NCBI GenBank assembly: GCA_035628055.1
Contig: DASPKO010000173.1
Span: 1 to 13,000, forward strand
DNA length: 13,000 bases
Direction: 5' to 3'
DNA from: DASPKO01 sp035628055
GTDB taxonomy: Bacteria; Planctomycetota; Phycisphaerae; Phycisphaerales; UBA1924
Position numbers and translations under genes: made by a program. The notes under the pieces are model-generated. The model did no database searches. It was given only the letters and a program-made list of their open reading frames with translations, and had not been told where the DNA came from. The number at the start of each line of letters is the position of its first letter. The stretch's first letter is position 1. Below are positions 1 to 6,507 of this stretch, piece by piece.

Positions 1-346
1 CCTCGCCGCGCCACTTGACCCCGCGCACCACCGCCCGGCACAGGGCCAGCTTGCTGGGCGGCCCGAAGTACCCCTCCCAGCGGTCGGTCCCACGGTCGCC
101 GGTGCTCGGGGCCCGGATCGGAACGAGCAGGACCTGCGCGGCGTCGGCGCGTTCTTCGGGCACGAAGAGGAGGTGCTCGGGGGCGCTCAGCGCGACAGGC
201 TCGAGGCCGACGATCAGCGCCGGGGCTCCCTCGGACCGGCCCTCGACGACGTAGCGCGCGGGCGCCACCCGTCCCCCGAACGCCAGCACACCCTGGTGGT
301 GCCGACGAAGAAACCGTGCCAGGTCGCGCCCGGTCGCCACGCCCAT
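1..346 (-). CDS. Conserved-looking protein, C-terminus beyond window edge; weak resemblance to pyridoxamine-phosphate-oxidase-like split-barrel proteins
   Basis: On the minus strand an open frame begins at ATG 346 and runs off the left edge (115 codons seen, no stop). Codons are strongly G/C at third positions, as in the neighbouring genes, which supports real coding. The protein starts MGVATGRDLARFLRRHHQGV and continues with alternating hydrophobic beta-like strands (ALIVGLEPVAL, AAQVLLVPI), then RWEGYFGPPSKLALCRAVV near residues 88-106. It has no signal peptide or membrane segment. The opening helix followed by a GVLAF-type strand faintly recalls FMN-binding split-barrel proteins of the pyridoxamine 5'-phosphate oxidase group, but I see no diagnostic motif, so this is a guess. 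It lies 46 bp downstream of the methyltransferase stop on the same strand and may be cotranscribed. No clear Shine-Dalgarno sequence precedes the ATG. It does not look like a restriction endonuclease. Confidence 0.6.
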   Translation of the reverse strand, partial: MGVATGRDLARFLRRHHQGVLAFGGRVAPARYVVEGRSEGAPALIVGLEPVALSAPEHLLFVPEERADAAQVLLVPIRAPSTGDRGTDRWEGYFGPPSKLALCRAVVRGVKWRGE

Positions 347-392
347 GGACCATCGTTGCCGCGCGACGCCCCCGCGGCGAGCGTGGTCCGTC

Positions 393-1370
393 TCACTCGC
401 CCGGGCCGGCGGCCCCGCGCGGTCCGCGCCGGCGGGGACGGTGGATCGCGGTGCTCTGGTTCAGCCCGGTCCCGAGCGTGCGCACCGGGCCGTCCTTCAT
501 GCGCCGGCAGGCGCTCAGGGCGTTGTCCTTGGAGTACTCGACGCCGACGAAGCGGCGCCCGAGCGCGTGGGCCATCAGCCCGGTGGTGCCGCTGCCCAGG
601 AAGGGGTCGATGACCAGGTCGCCGGGGTTCGAGCACGCCCGGATCACGCGCTCCAGGTAGACCTCGGGGAGCTGGTTGTCGTGATTGGCGCGGCGTTCCT
701 TGTTGTTGCCCTGCACGCGTCCCCAGTACTTCCCGTACCAGACGTCCATGGGCACGCGCTGGCCGGCGGGCATGCCATCGTTCTTGCTCATGGTGCGCGG
801 ATCGAAGTACACCGTCGCCCGGTCGGAGGGCTCGAGGATCTCGCGCGGGTTCCAGGTCCGCTGGCCTCCCGGCTTGAGGAAGTACAGGGCGTGCACCTTG
901 GAGTTGATGAACCGGTCGGCGGTGTTCTGCCCGAACCGGTAGTGCCAGACGCACCAGTTCTCCATCTCCAGGCCGGCCGCCTTCAGGTGGACGACGATCT
1001 CGGCGGCGGTGTCGTCCGGGATGTTCACCCAGAAGGCCCCGCCCGGGCGGAGCGCCCGCGTGCACGCGTCGAGCCACTCCCCCGTGAACTTCAGGTAATC
1101 CTCGCGCGGCATCGCGTCGTGCCACTTGTCGTACGCCCGGTTCCAGTTGAACGGTGGATCGGCGAAGACCAGGTCCACCGCGCCGGCCGCGCACTCGGGC
1201 ACGCGTGGCAGAACCTCCCGGCAGTCGCCCACATAGACCCGCGCCTCGTGACCGGTCCGCGGGTGGTCCCAGGCCTCGAGCGGGACGGGACCCGGGGCGG
1301 GCGCGCCCGCCGCGCGCTGCGCCGCCACGCCCTTCCCGCCCCGCCGGATGGTGCCGTTGGTCCCCGTCAT
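393..1370 (-). CDS. Site-specific DNA methyltransferase (N6-adenine/N4-cytosine class, PF01555 type)
   Basis: Predicted 325-residue cytoplasmic enzyme transferring a methyl group from S-adenosylmethionine to an exocyclic amino group in DNA. Catalytic motif IV is DPPF at residues 71-74 (followed by NWNRAY). The AdoMet-binding motif I, DPFLGSGTT, is at residues 255-263, near the C-terminus. Motif IV before motif I is the beta-class order, with the target-recognition stretch between them (about 140-245). DPPF favours adenine-N6 over cytosine-N4, but this is not decisive. Both core motifs are complete. An in-frame ATG exists upstream at 1514, but ATG 1370 is preferred because AAGG lies 6 nt before it and the extra upstream residues look non-coding. 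The C-terminal tail after about residue 308 is Arg/Pro/Gly-rich. No restriction endonuclease or specificity subunit is adjacent, so it looks like an orphan methylase, although the region left of the window is unseen. Confidence 0.93.
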   Translation of the reverse strand: MTGTNGTIRRGGKGVAAQRAAGAPAPGPVPLEAWDHPRTGHEARVYVGDCREVLPRVPECAAGAVDLVFADPPFNWNRAYDKWHDAMPREDYLKFTGEWLDACTRALRPGGAFWVNIPDDTAAEIVVHLKAAGLEMENWCVWHYRFGQNTADRFINSKVHALYFLKPGGQRTWNPREILEPSDRATVYFDPRTMSKNDGMPAGQRVPMDVWYGKYWGRVQGNNKERRANHDNQLPEVYLERVIRACSNPGDLVIDPFLGSGTTGLMAHALGRRFVGVEYSKDNALSACRRMKDGPVRTLGTGLNQSTAIHRPRRRGPRGAAGPGE

Positions 1371-1376
1371 GTGCCG

Positions 1377-1380
1377 CCTT
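1377..1380 (-). promoter_or_regulatory. Ribosome binding site that sets the methyltransferase start
   Basis: AAGG on the minus strand lies 6 nt before ATG 1370. It supports this start over the longer in-frame opening at 1514, which has no comparable site. Confidence 0.5.
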
Positions 1381-1501
1381 GATCTCTCTGGTCCTCGGAA
1401 CCGGTGGGCGCCGCCTCCCGGGACGCCGCCCCTCGTCACGATGGTAAGTGGATCGGCCCCGCGGCGCGCCCGGCGCGAAAAAACGCTCCCGACACCCCCG
1501 C

Positions 1502-1507
1502 TAGACT
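1502..1507 (+). promoter_or_regulatory. Possible -10 element in the divergent intergenic region (near-leaderless transcript)
   Basis: The 146 bp between the divergent starts at 1370 and 1517 must hold promoters for both genes. TAGACT fits the TAnnnT pattern of a -10 box and ends 9 nt before ATG 1517, so a transcript from it would have almost no leader. This agrees with the lack of a Shine-Dalgarno sequence before that ATG. No good -35 box is seen upstream, only an A-run at about 1478-1483, so the call is weak. Confidence 0.2.
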
Positions 1508-1516
1508 CCGGCACGC

Positions 1517-2440
1517 ATGGGGAACTTCTGGGCCCAGTACAGCCAGCTCGTGGTGGTCATCCTGCTCATGAGCGTCTCGCTCATCGGGTGGATCATCCGC
1601 AAGCTGGGGGAGCAGGCCGAGCGCAAGCGGCTCGCGGCCGAGCGCCTGCGCCGCACCGAGGAGATGCTCCGCACGGGGCGGGTTGCCGACGCGCGAACCC
1701 CGGGGGCCCAGCCCGAAACTCCGGTCCGCCAGTCCATGGAGGAGCTGGCGCGGCGCCGGCAGGCCGAGCTGGCCGCGCGCCGGGAACGAGCGGCCGGCGC
1801 CGGGCCCAAGGCCAAGCCCCCGAGACCGCGGCAGGGGCCGTCGCGCAAGGCGACCGAGGTGGGCCGTCCGACCAAGCCGGGCCCGAAGGGAGATCCTCCT
1901 CCGATCGTGATCTATGGCCCGACGGGGCCGGTGGTCATCAAGCGCACGGGAAGTCCGCCCCCGTTCCCCGGCGCCCCGCCCCGGCCGGGCACACGCCCGC
2001 CGCGACCGGGGACGCCGCCACCTCGTCCCGCTTCCCAGAAGCTCGCACCGGCCCGCCGCGGTCCGCAGGCCTGGCCCGGACAGCTCGCCCCCGGGCCGAG
2101 GGCGGGCCCACCGGCCCAGGGCCCGGCGGAAGCCAGGCAGCGGGCACGTGACCAGTCGGAGCAAGACCTCCGGGACGAGAGTTCACGCGCCCGGTATGCC
2201 CAGTCCGGGAGCGCCCCGCCGCAGTCGCGGCAGGAACAGGCCGCCGAGACGGCGCGGGCCGCGCGGGCTCCGGCGCCGGCGCCCTCTCGGGCGCCGATCC
2301 GTCCGCTGGGCCCGCTGGCGCAGCTCCGACACGCCCGCGGCAACCCGCGCGAGCTGCGGGCCCTGGTCGCTACCCTCGAGGCGTTCTCGCCCCCGGTGAC
2401 CGAACGAAGCGGCCTCGGCCCGACCTTCGGCGCGTTCTAG
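1517..2440 (+). CDS. Membrane-anchored proline-rich protein of unknown function
   Basis: Predicted 307 residues. A single hydrophobic segment at about residues 11-27 (LVVVILLMSVSLIGWII) follows a short neutral N-terminus and is followed by a strongly basic stretch (RKLGEQAERKR). This suggests an N-out, C-in anchor with the rest in the cytoplasm. Residues 28-55 and 74-95 are charged and helix-prone, possibly coiled coil. Residues 97-260 are very rich in Pro, Arg, Gly and Ala and probably disordered, with a three-fold PPRPGT-type repeat at 154-173. The C-terminal block, residues 275-296 (PRELRALVATLEAFSPP), looks folded and resembles a short C-terminal motif I associate with planctomycete hypothetical proteins. 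That comparison is from memory. The start is the first ATG and no Shine-Dalgarno is visible. The gene diverges from the methyltransferase and converges on the BatA-like gene. High-GC sequence can open false frames, but the clean membrane anchor argues for a real gene. Confidence 0.75.
   Translation: MGNFWAQYSQLVVVILLMSVSLIGWIIRKLGEQAERKRLAAERLRRTEEMLRTGRVADARTPGAQPETPVRQSMEELARRRQAELAARRERAAGAGPKAKPPRPRQGPSRKATEVGRPTKPGPKGDPPPIVIYGPTGPVVIKRTGSPPPFPGAPPRPGTRPPRPGTPPPRPASQKLAPARRGPQAWPGQLAPGPRAGPPAQGPAEARQRARDQSEQDLRDESSRARYAQSGSAPPQSRQEQAAETARAARAPAPAPSRAPIRPLGPLAQLRHARGNPRELRALVATLEAFSPPVTERSGLGPTFGAF
1976..2035 (+). repeat. Three-unit PPRPGT-type repeat inside the proline-rich protein
   Basis: Residues 154-173 read PPRPGTR, PPRPGTP and PPRPAS: three units with a period of 7 residues (21 nt). 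The DNA copies are diverged at third positions, so the protein pattern is kept better than the nucleotide pattern. Confidence 0.6.
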
Positions 2441-2458
2441 CGCCCCCGGCCGATCTGG

Positions 2459-4672
2459 CTAGATGGCGACCTTCCGGTTGTAGACGTACCACTCCAGCAT
2501 CACGATGCCGAGGGCGGCGAGCAGGAGCGACGGCCACAACCGCCGCGTCTGTCCGCGCAGCGTCGCCTGCTCGGCCACCACCACGCGCGAGGCCAGGGCG
2601 AGCGCCGGGACGGTGCGGATGTCCGACTCATCCGGATCGGCCAGGTTCACCGGGATCGCGCGCCGTACCCGCCCGTCCACTTCGACGTCCCCGGCCTTGG
2701 CCTGGCCGGCCCATGAGAGCGTGTACACGCCCACGCGCGGGAGCGGCCCCCACGCCACGGAGCCGTCCGAGCCCGGCACCAGGTCGCGGCGGTCTCCGCT
2801 CGGCAGCGTGAGGCGGACGGCCTGGGACCCCAGGGGCACGCGCTCGGTGAGCGTGTCGCCGGGACGCACGACCGTGCCGGCGGCCTCGATGCCGCCGTGG
2901 CCCAGGTGCTGGATCGCCGAGGCGACGAAGAGCACGAAGCCCGGCTTGAAGGGCCAGTCGGATTCCGCCAGGTCGAAAGCCGCCAGCAGCGCCCGCGTGG
3001 CCTCGGTGTTCACCTCGGCAATCACCGGTCCCACCTGGCTCGAGGCCAGCACGGTCACCGGCGTCTCCGGCTCGGCCCGGTAGCGGTGCGCCTTGGCGAT
3101 CACCAGCTCGGAGAGCCCCGCCAGCGCCAGCGCCGGATGGTCACGCCGGTAATCGACCACCAGGCCGGGATCGTCCACGGGCCCGACGTCCGCGAGACCC
3201 ATCGGGGGCGGGGGGACGGCTCCCAGCACCAGGAACCGCCCCGGGGGGAGCCCCCGCGTGCTGGGCGCCCCCGGCTTGGCCGGGTCGGGCACGAGGGGCA
3301 GCCACCGGTCCAGGACGACGACGTCGAAGTCGCCCAGCTCGATGCCCGGCGGCGCCCCCGCCGACCCGCCGAGCAGCGCCTGGTATTGGTCCGGCGACAG
3401 GACCACCAGGCCCGAGAGGTTCATTCCCTCGAGCGCGGCACGCAGGAACAGGTTCCCGTCGGTCACCAGTCCGACGCTCAGGCGCCGCGCGGGAGGGATC
3501 ACCGCGTAGGCCAGGTCGTCGGTCTTCAGGACGTCTCCCTCGTGCAGCGGGAAGATCAGCCGCACCGCGGCGGCTCCCGCCTCGGGACGGTCGAGCTGAA
3601 AGACCACGCCCCCCAGCCCCGGGCGCTGGGCCGGCGCGGTCGGTGCTGGAGTGGCGCCCCCGGGCCCGGGACCTTCGGCCCGATCCGTGGTCGCGGTCCC
3701 CGCGCCCGCGGTGCCCGGCGCCGGGGCGGGCCCGGTGGCGTCCGCCCCCACGTCTGCGGCTGGGGGGAGCGTGATCTGCTTCACCGCAACCGGGGCGCCG
3801 TCCACCACCAGCTCGACATCGAGGGTCTTCGGCGTCGCGAAGGTGTTCTGGGCCGCGACGAAGATGCGTGCCCGCGCCGGGTCGTCGAAGTCTCGCTGCA
3901 CCCGCAGCGCCGTGATCCCGATATTCCCGGTCTGCGGGCTCCCGACCGCGTGGAGCTCGACGAGGTCCTCGGGGTCGGGAGCGCCGGCCTGGGCGTCGGG
4001 GAGCCGCCCGTCGGAGAAGATGTGGATCGCCACGGGCGGGCCCACCGGGACGAAGCCCAGGTCCTCGCGGAACTCGCGGGCCCGCGAGTTGGCCTTGGCC
4101 AGCTTGAACGCCTCCGCCAGCCGCGAGGGGGCGTCGGTCGGCTCGATGGCCCCGAGCACCCGCCGCAGCGCCGCCTTGTCCGTGGTGTAGTTCTGCAGCA
4201 CCTGCGCGTGCGTGTCGAAGGCGATGACCATCGCCTGGTCCCCCTCGGCCCCGCCGGTCATGGCGCGGATGAACCCGGGCTCGCGCAGCGAATCGACCAG
4301 GTCCAGGGCGCGCGCCGTGGCCACCTCGAGCCGCGACCGCCCCTCCGCGTCGCCGTCCGTCGCCGACATGCTCGCCGAGCGGTCGATCAGGATCACGTGC
4401 CGCCGCCCCGAGGCCAGGTCCGCCTCGAGCTGCGGCTGGGCCAGGGCCAGCAGGGCCGCGGCGAGGACCAGGAGCTGCAGGAGCAGGAGGATGTTGCGCC
4501 GCAGCCTCTGGAAGGGCGCGTTGGCCTGCAGGTCCTCGATCGATTTCTTCCACAGCAGCGTCGAGGAGACCTCGACCTCGCGCCGGCGGAGCTTGAGGAA
4601 ATACAGGATCAGCAGCGCGGGCACGGCGACGGCCGCGGCGAGTCCGGCGAGCCCGGGGGTCAGCCAGGTCAT
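2459..4672 (-). CDS. BatA-like von Willebrand factor A membrane protein
   Basis: Predicted 737 residues. The N-terminus matches the BatA / aerotolerance-regulator N-terminal family (PF07584): a first helix at about 10-27, a basic loop with LKLRRREVEVSSTLLW, and a second helix at about 60-79. A VWA domain follows at about 92-245, with MIDAS residues D97, S99 and S101 in LIDRSASMS and a later SDGR at 220-223. The usual MIDAS threonine position appears to be serine (DAPSRL, about 183). A Pro/Ala/Gly/Thr-rich linker spans about 304-353. Then come a segment with GLVTDGNLFLRAAL (401-414) typical of large BatA-type proteins, and a final helix at about 712-730 ending in NRKVAI. By the positive-inside rule the VWA domain is outside the cytoplasmic membrane. 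ATG 4672 overlaps the DUF58 stop by 4 bases, implying translational coupling. It is the last gene of the cluster. The partner is presumably the MoxR ATPase and the substrate is unknown. Confidence 0.9.
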   Translation of the reverse strand: MTWLTPGLAGLAAAVAVPALLILYFLKLRRREVEVSSTLLWKKSIEDLQANAPFQRLRRNILLLLQLLVLAAALLALAQPQLEADLASGRRHVILIDRSASMSATDGDAEGRSRLEVATARALDLVDSLREPGFIRAMTGGAEGDQAMVIAFDTHAQVLQNYTTDKAALRRVLGAIEPTDAPSRLAEAFKLAKANSRAREFREDLGFVPVGPPVAIHIFSDGRLPDAQAGAPDPEDLVELHAVGSPQTGNIGITALRVQRDFDDPARARIFVAAQNTFATPKTLDVELVVDGAPVAVKQITLPPAADVGADATGPAPAPGTAGAGTATTDRAEGPGPGGATPAPTAPAQRPGLGGVVFQLDRPEAGAAAVRLIFPLHEGDVLKTDDLAYAVIPPARRLSVGLVTDGNLFLRAALEGMNLSGLVVLSPDQYQALLGGSAGAPPGIELGDFDVVVLDRWLPLVPDPAKPGAPSTRGLPPGRFLVLGAVPPPPMGLADVGPVDDPGLVVDYRRDHPALALAGLSELVIAKAHRYRAEPETPVTVLASSQVGPVIAEVNTEATRALLAAFDLAESDWPFKPGFVLFVASAIQHLGHGGIEAAGTVVRPGDTLTERVPLGSQAVRLTLPSGDRRDLVPGSDGSVAWGPLPRVGVYTLSWAGQAKAGDVEVDGRVRRAIPVNLADPDESDIRTVPALALASRVVVAEQATLRGQTRRLWPSLLLAALGIVMLEWYVYNRKVAI

Positions 4673-5583
4673 GCCACCAGCCCCCGCCGGCGGAGCTGGT
4701 CGAAGACCAGGGAGCCCACGTCGGCCTCGCTCCTCACCAGGAGGTGGGTGATCCCGCGCGCGGCGCAGAACCCGTGCAGCCGGTCCTGGTAGGCCGCGAG
4801 GTTGGCCCGGTAGCGCTTGAGCAGCGGTGCCGTGATGGTCAGCTCCGCGACGTCTCCGTCCTCCAGATCCTTGAGCTTGAGGTCGCCCCCCAGGGGTGGG
4901 TCGATCTCCTGCGGGGAGAGCACCTGGAGGGCGAACAGGTCGTACCCGTGCCCCGCGAGCAGGCGCAGCGGGGTCTCGTATCCCTCTTTGAAGAGGAAGT
5001 CCGAGATGAAGACCATGACGCCCTTGCCGCGCCGCGCCAGCGCGATCCGCCGCGCCGCGGCGGAAAAGTCGGCCCCGCCCCCCGGCTCGATTCCCAGGAT
5101 GAACCGCGCCACGTCGTGCAGGCGGCGGCGCCCGCGGAGGTCGCGCAGGTGCAGGGTCTGCCCTCCCGCGACCGCCGAGAGCGCGACCCGGTTGAGCCCG
5201 ACCAGCCCGACGCACGCGACCGCCGCGGCCAGGCGCTGGGCGCAGAGGAACTTGCTCGGCTGGCCCGTGTCCAGCGAGGCCGTGGCGTCGAGCACCACGT
5301 GGACGGACAGGTCCTCCTCCTCCAGGAAGAGCTTGAGGAAGAGCCGGTCGAGGCGTCCGAAGAGGTTCCAGTCGATGCGGCGCAGGTCGTCGCCCACGAC
5401 GTATTGGCGGTGGTCGGCGAACTCGACCGACTGGCCCTTCTTCTTGGAGCGGCGTTCCCCCTTGAGCTTGCCGGCAAAGACGCGCCGCGAGGCGATGTCG
5501 AGGTTCGACAGGCGCGCGACCAGGGCGGGCTCGAGGAGCTCGTCGAGGCGCCGGGCGCGGGCTGGGGTGGTCGTGCGGAGCAT
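4669..5583 (-). CDS. DUF58 family protein (MoxR-associated)
   Basis: Predicted 304-residue soluble protein. It carries the DUF58 hallmark GDDLRRIDWN at residues 64-73, preceded by EFADHRQYVVGDD, and a VWA-like core with VLDATASLD (D99, T101, S103 in the DxS/TxS positions) and FISDFL at 192-197. DUF58 proteins are normally encoded beside MoxR ATPases and VWA membrane proteins. Their biochemical role is poorly defined, possibly an adaptor between the two. ATG 5583 is chosen as the start, with a weak GAGTG 8 nt upstream. An in-frame TTG at 5598 would add five residues and cannot be excluded. The stop overlaps the BatA-like start as ATGA. Upstream, 61 bp separate it from the second lipoprotein gene, with no convincing terminator, so it is probably in the same transcript. 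The separation from MoxR by two lipoprotein genes is unusual. Confidence 0.93.
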   Translation of the reverse strand: MLRTTTPARARRLDELLEPALVARLSNLDIASRRVFAGKLKGERRSKKKGQSVEFADHRQYVVGDDLRRIDWNLFGRLDRLFLKLFLEEEDLSVHVVLDATASLDTGQPSKFLCAQRLAAAVACVGLVGLNRVALSAVAGGQTLHLRDLRGRRRLHDVARFILGIEPGGGADFSAAARRIALARRGKGVMVFISDFLFKEGYETPLRLLAGHGYDLFALQVLSPQEIDPPLGGDLKLKDLEDGDVAELTITAPLLKRYRANLAAYQDRLHGFCAARGITHLLVRSEADVGSLVFDQLRRRGLVA

Positions 5584-5644
5584 GGTCGATTCACTCAAGG
5601 TGAAGCCGGCGATCGGCCGCGCCAGAAACCTCCATCCATCGAGC

Positions 5645-6007
5645 CTACGGCCCGCCCCACGAGCGCACCTCCCAGCGCTCCAGCCGCCCCCGGGCGTCGA
5701 ACGTTCCCACCGCCACCTGCCCGCCCGCGAACGGCGGCACCGACCAGCGCCGCGTGTGGAGGTCCGCGGTCAGGACGGTGCCCCCCGCGGCGCTGTCCGA
5801 CGGGGCGGTCCGGAGGTCGCGCGCCCCGAGCCGGCGCAGCCGCCCCGTCGCCACGTCGCGCGGCGTGCCGGCGGGCACCTGCTCGTAGAGCGCCGCGAGC
5901 TGCCCGTCGTTGTCGAGGTCCGCGTAGCGCCAGCCGGTCCGGCACCCGCCCAGCGCCAGCACTCCGGCGGCCAGCGCGGCTCGGAACCAGGTCGAAGCCC
6001 GGGTCAT
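5645..6007 (-). CDS. Small lipoprotein, possibly BamE/SmpA-like
   Basis: Predicted 120 residues with a lipoprotein signal peptide: basic start (MTRASTWFR), hydrophobic core, and lipobox LGGC with the lipidated cysteine at residue 22. The mature part has VPAGTPRDVATGRLRRLG at 44-61 and ends with QVAVGTFDARGRLERWEV at 97-114. A 'G-T/M-x-x-x-V' helix followed later by a strand pair ending 'F-D-x-x-G-R-L' is the general plan of BamE/SmpA-like small lipoproteins. This is pattern resemblance, not a proven family. Its start overlaps the stop of the preceding lipoprotein gene as ATGA, and a strong Shine-Dalgarno GGAGG (6015-6019) lies 7 nt before the ATG. Localisation should be membrane-bound, outside the cytoplasm. 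The function is unknown. Its place in the MoxR/VWA cluster suggests a part in the same envelope system. Confidence 0.82.
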   Translation of the reverse strand: MTRASTWFRAALAAGVLALGGCRTGWRYADLDNDGQLAALYEQVPAGTPRDVATGRLRRLGARDLRTAPSDSAAGGTVLTADLHTRRWSVPPFAGGQVAVGTFDARGRLERWEVRSWGGP

Positions 6008-6507
6008 GGCGAGGCCTCCGGAGGCCGCGCCGGCGGGGGCGGGCTGTGCGGGTAGCGGCGCGTCGGGTACGCCGTCTCGCTCGGGGGCGGGCCATAAACG
6101 GGCTCGCCGTGGAAGTAGCGCTGCTGTCCCCGGCGCGTGTACCAGCGGGCCAGGCGCCCGGGCGCGGGCTCGGAGCCGTCAAAGACGAACCAGGTGTCGA
6201 CCCAGCGCATCATCGCGTCCTCGTCGCTGAGCCATCGGCCCCCCGGCCGGTAGACCCGGGCCAGGTAGTGCGGGGGATTGCCGGCATAGAGCCAGCGGTC
6301 CTGGCGGCGGACCCGCAGGGCGGTCAGGCGGTCGTCCACCTCGCCGCGGGTCATCCCCGGGGCGAAGTTCTCGCCGAGCACCGCCGAGAACTCCGGGTCG
6401 AGCATGTTGGCGTGCAGGGGGTAGTCGGCGCAGCCGGGCAGGCCCAGCGCCAGCACGAGCGCGCCGGCGACCACCACCGCTCGCTCTGTCCGACAGGAGA
6501 AGGTCAT
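6004..6507 (-). CDS. Small lipoprotein, possibly BamE/SmpA-like, with Pro-rich tail
   Basis: Predicted 167 residues. The signal peptide has a hydrophobic core (VVVAGALVLALGLPG) and lipobox LPGC with cysteine 26. The mature domain contains FAPGMTRGEVDDRL at 48-61 and a strand pair with DTWFVFDGSEPAPGRLARW at 104-122. This is the helix and 'F-D-...-R-L-x-x-W' plan seen in BamE-like lipoproteins, and it is similar in outline to the next gene in the cluster, so the two may be ancient paralogues. The C-terminus (139-167) is Pro-rich and probably disordered. ATG 6507 overlaps the MoxR stop by 4 bases (ATGA), with a G-rich GGGG 5 nt upstream as a possible ribosome site. The stop overlaps the next start likewise, so MoxR and both lipoproteins are almost certainly on one message. 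The function is unknown. Confidence 0.84.
   Translation of the reverse strand: MTFSCRTERAVVVAGALVLALGLPGCADYPLHANMLDPEFSAVLGENFAPGMTRGEVDDRLTALRVRRQDRWLYAGNPPHYLARVYRPGGRWLSDEDAMMRWVDTWFVFDGSEPAPGRLARWYTRRGQQRYFHGEPVYGPPPSETAYPTRRYPHSPPPPARPPEASP
6013..6026. repeat. 14-bp perfect palindrome covering the ribosome binding site of the second lipoprotein gene
   Basis: GGCCTCCGGAGGCC is exactly self-complementary. On the minus strand its central GGAGG is the Shine-Dalgarno of the gene starting at 6007. It also lies in the last codons of the preceding lipoprotein gene. In RNA it could fold as GGCC-loop-GGCC or pair between molecules and partly hide the ribosome site. It may equally be a by-product of high GC and overlapping genes. 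Confidence 0.5.

Noticed and set aside
214..1194. Minus-strand frame overlapping the methyltransferase in another reading frame
   Set aside because: It is the shifted frame of the methyltransferase, and its Arg/Pro/Gly-rich product has no motif.
1471..1486. GCG-A6-CGC tract in the divergent region as a terminator
   Set aside because: The arms are only 3 bp and no longer stem is possible. It is better seen as an A-tract within a promoter region.
2897..4792. Plus-strand open frame of 631 codons opposite the BatA-like gene
   Set aside because: It mirrors the minus-strand gene that carries clear BatA and VWA motifs. Its product is low-complexity (Arg, Gly, His, Pro) with no domain, as expected of antisense frames at very high GC.
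4553..5215. Upstream extension of the BatA-like frame beyond ATG 4672
   Set aside because: The extension reads the DUF58 gene out of frame. The ATGA overlap and the classic BatA N-terminus fix the start at 4672.
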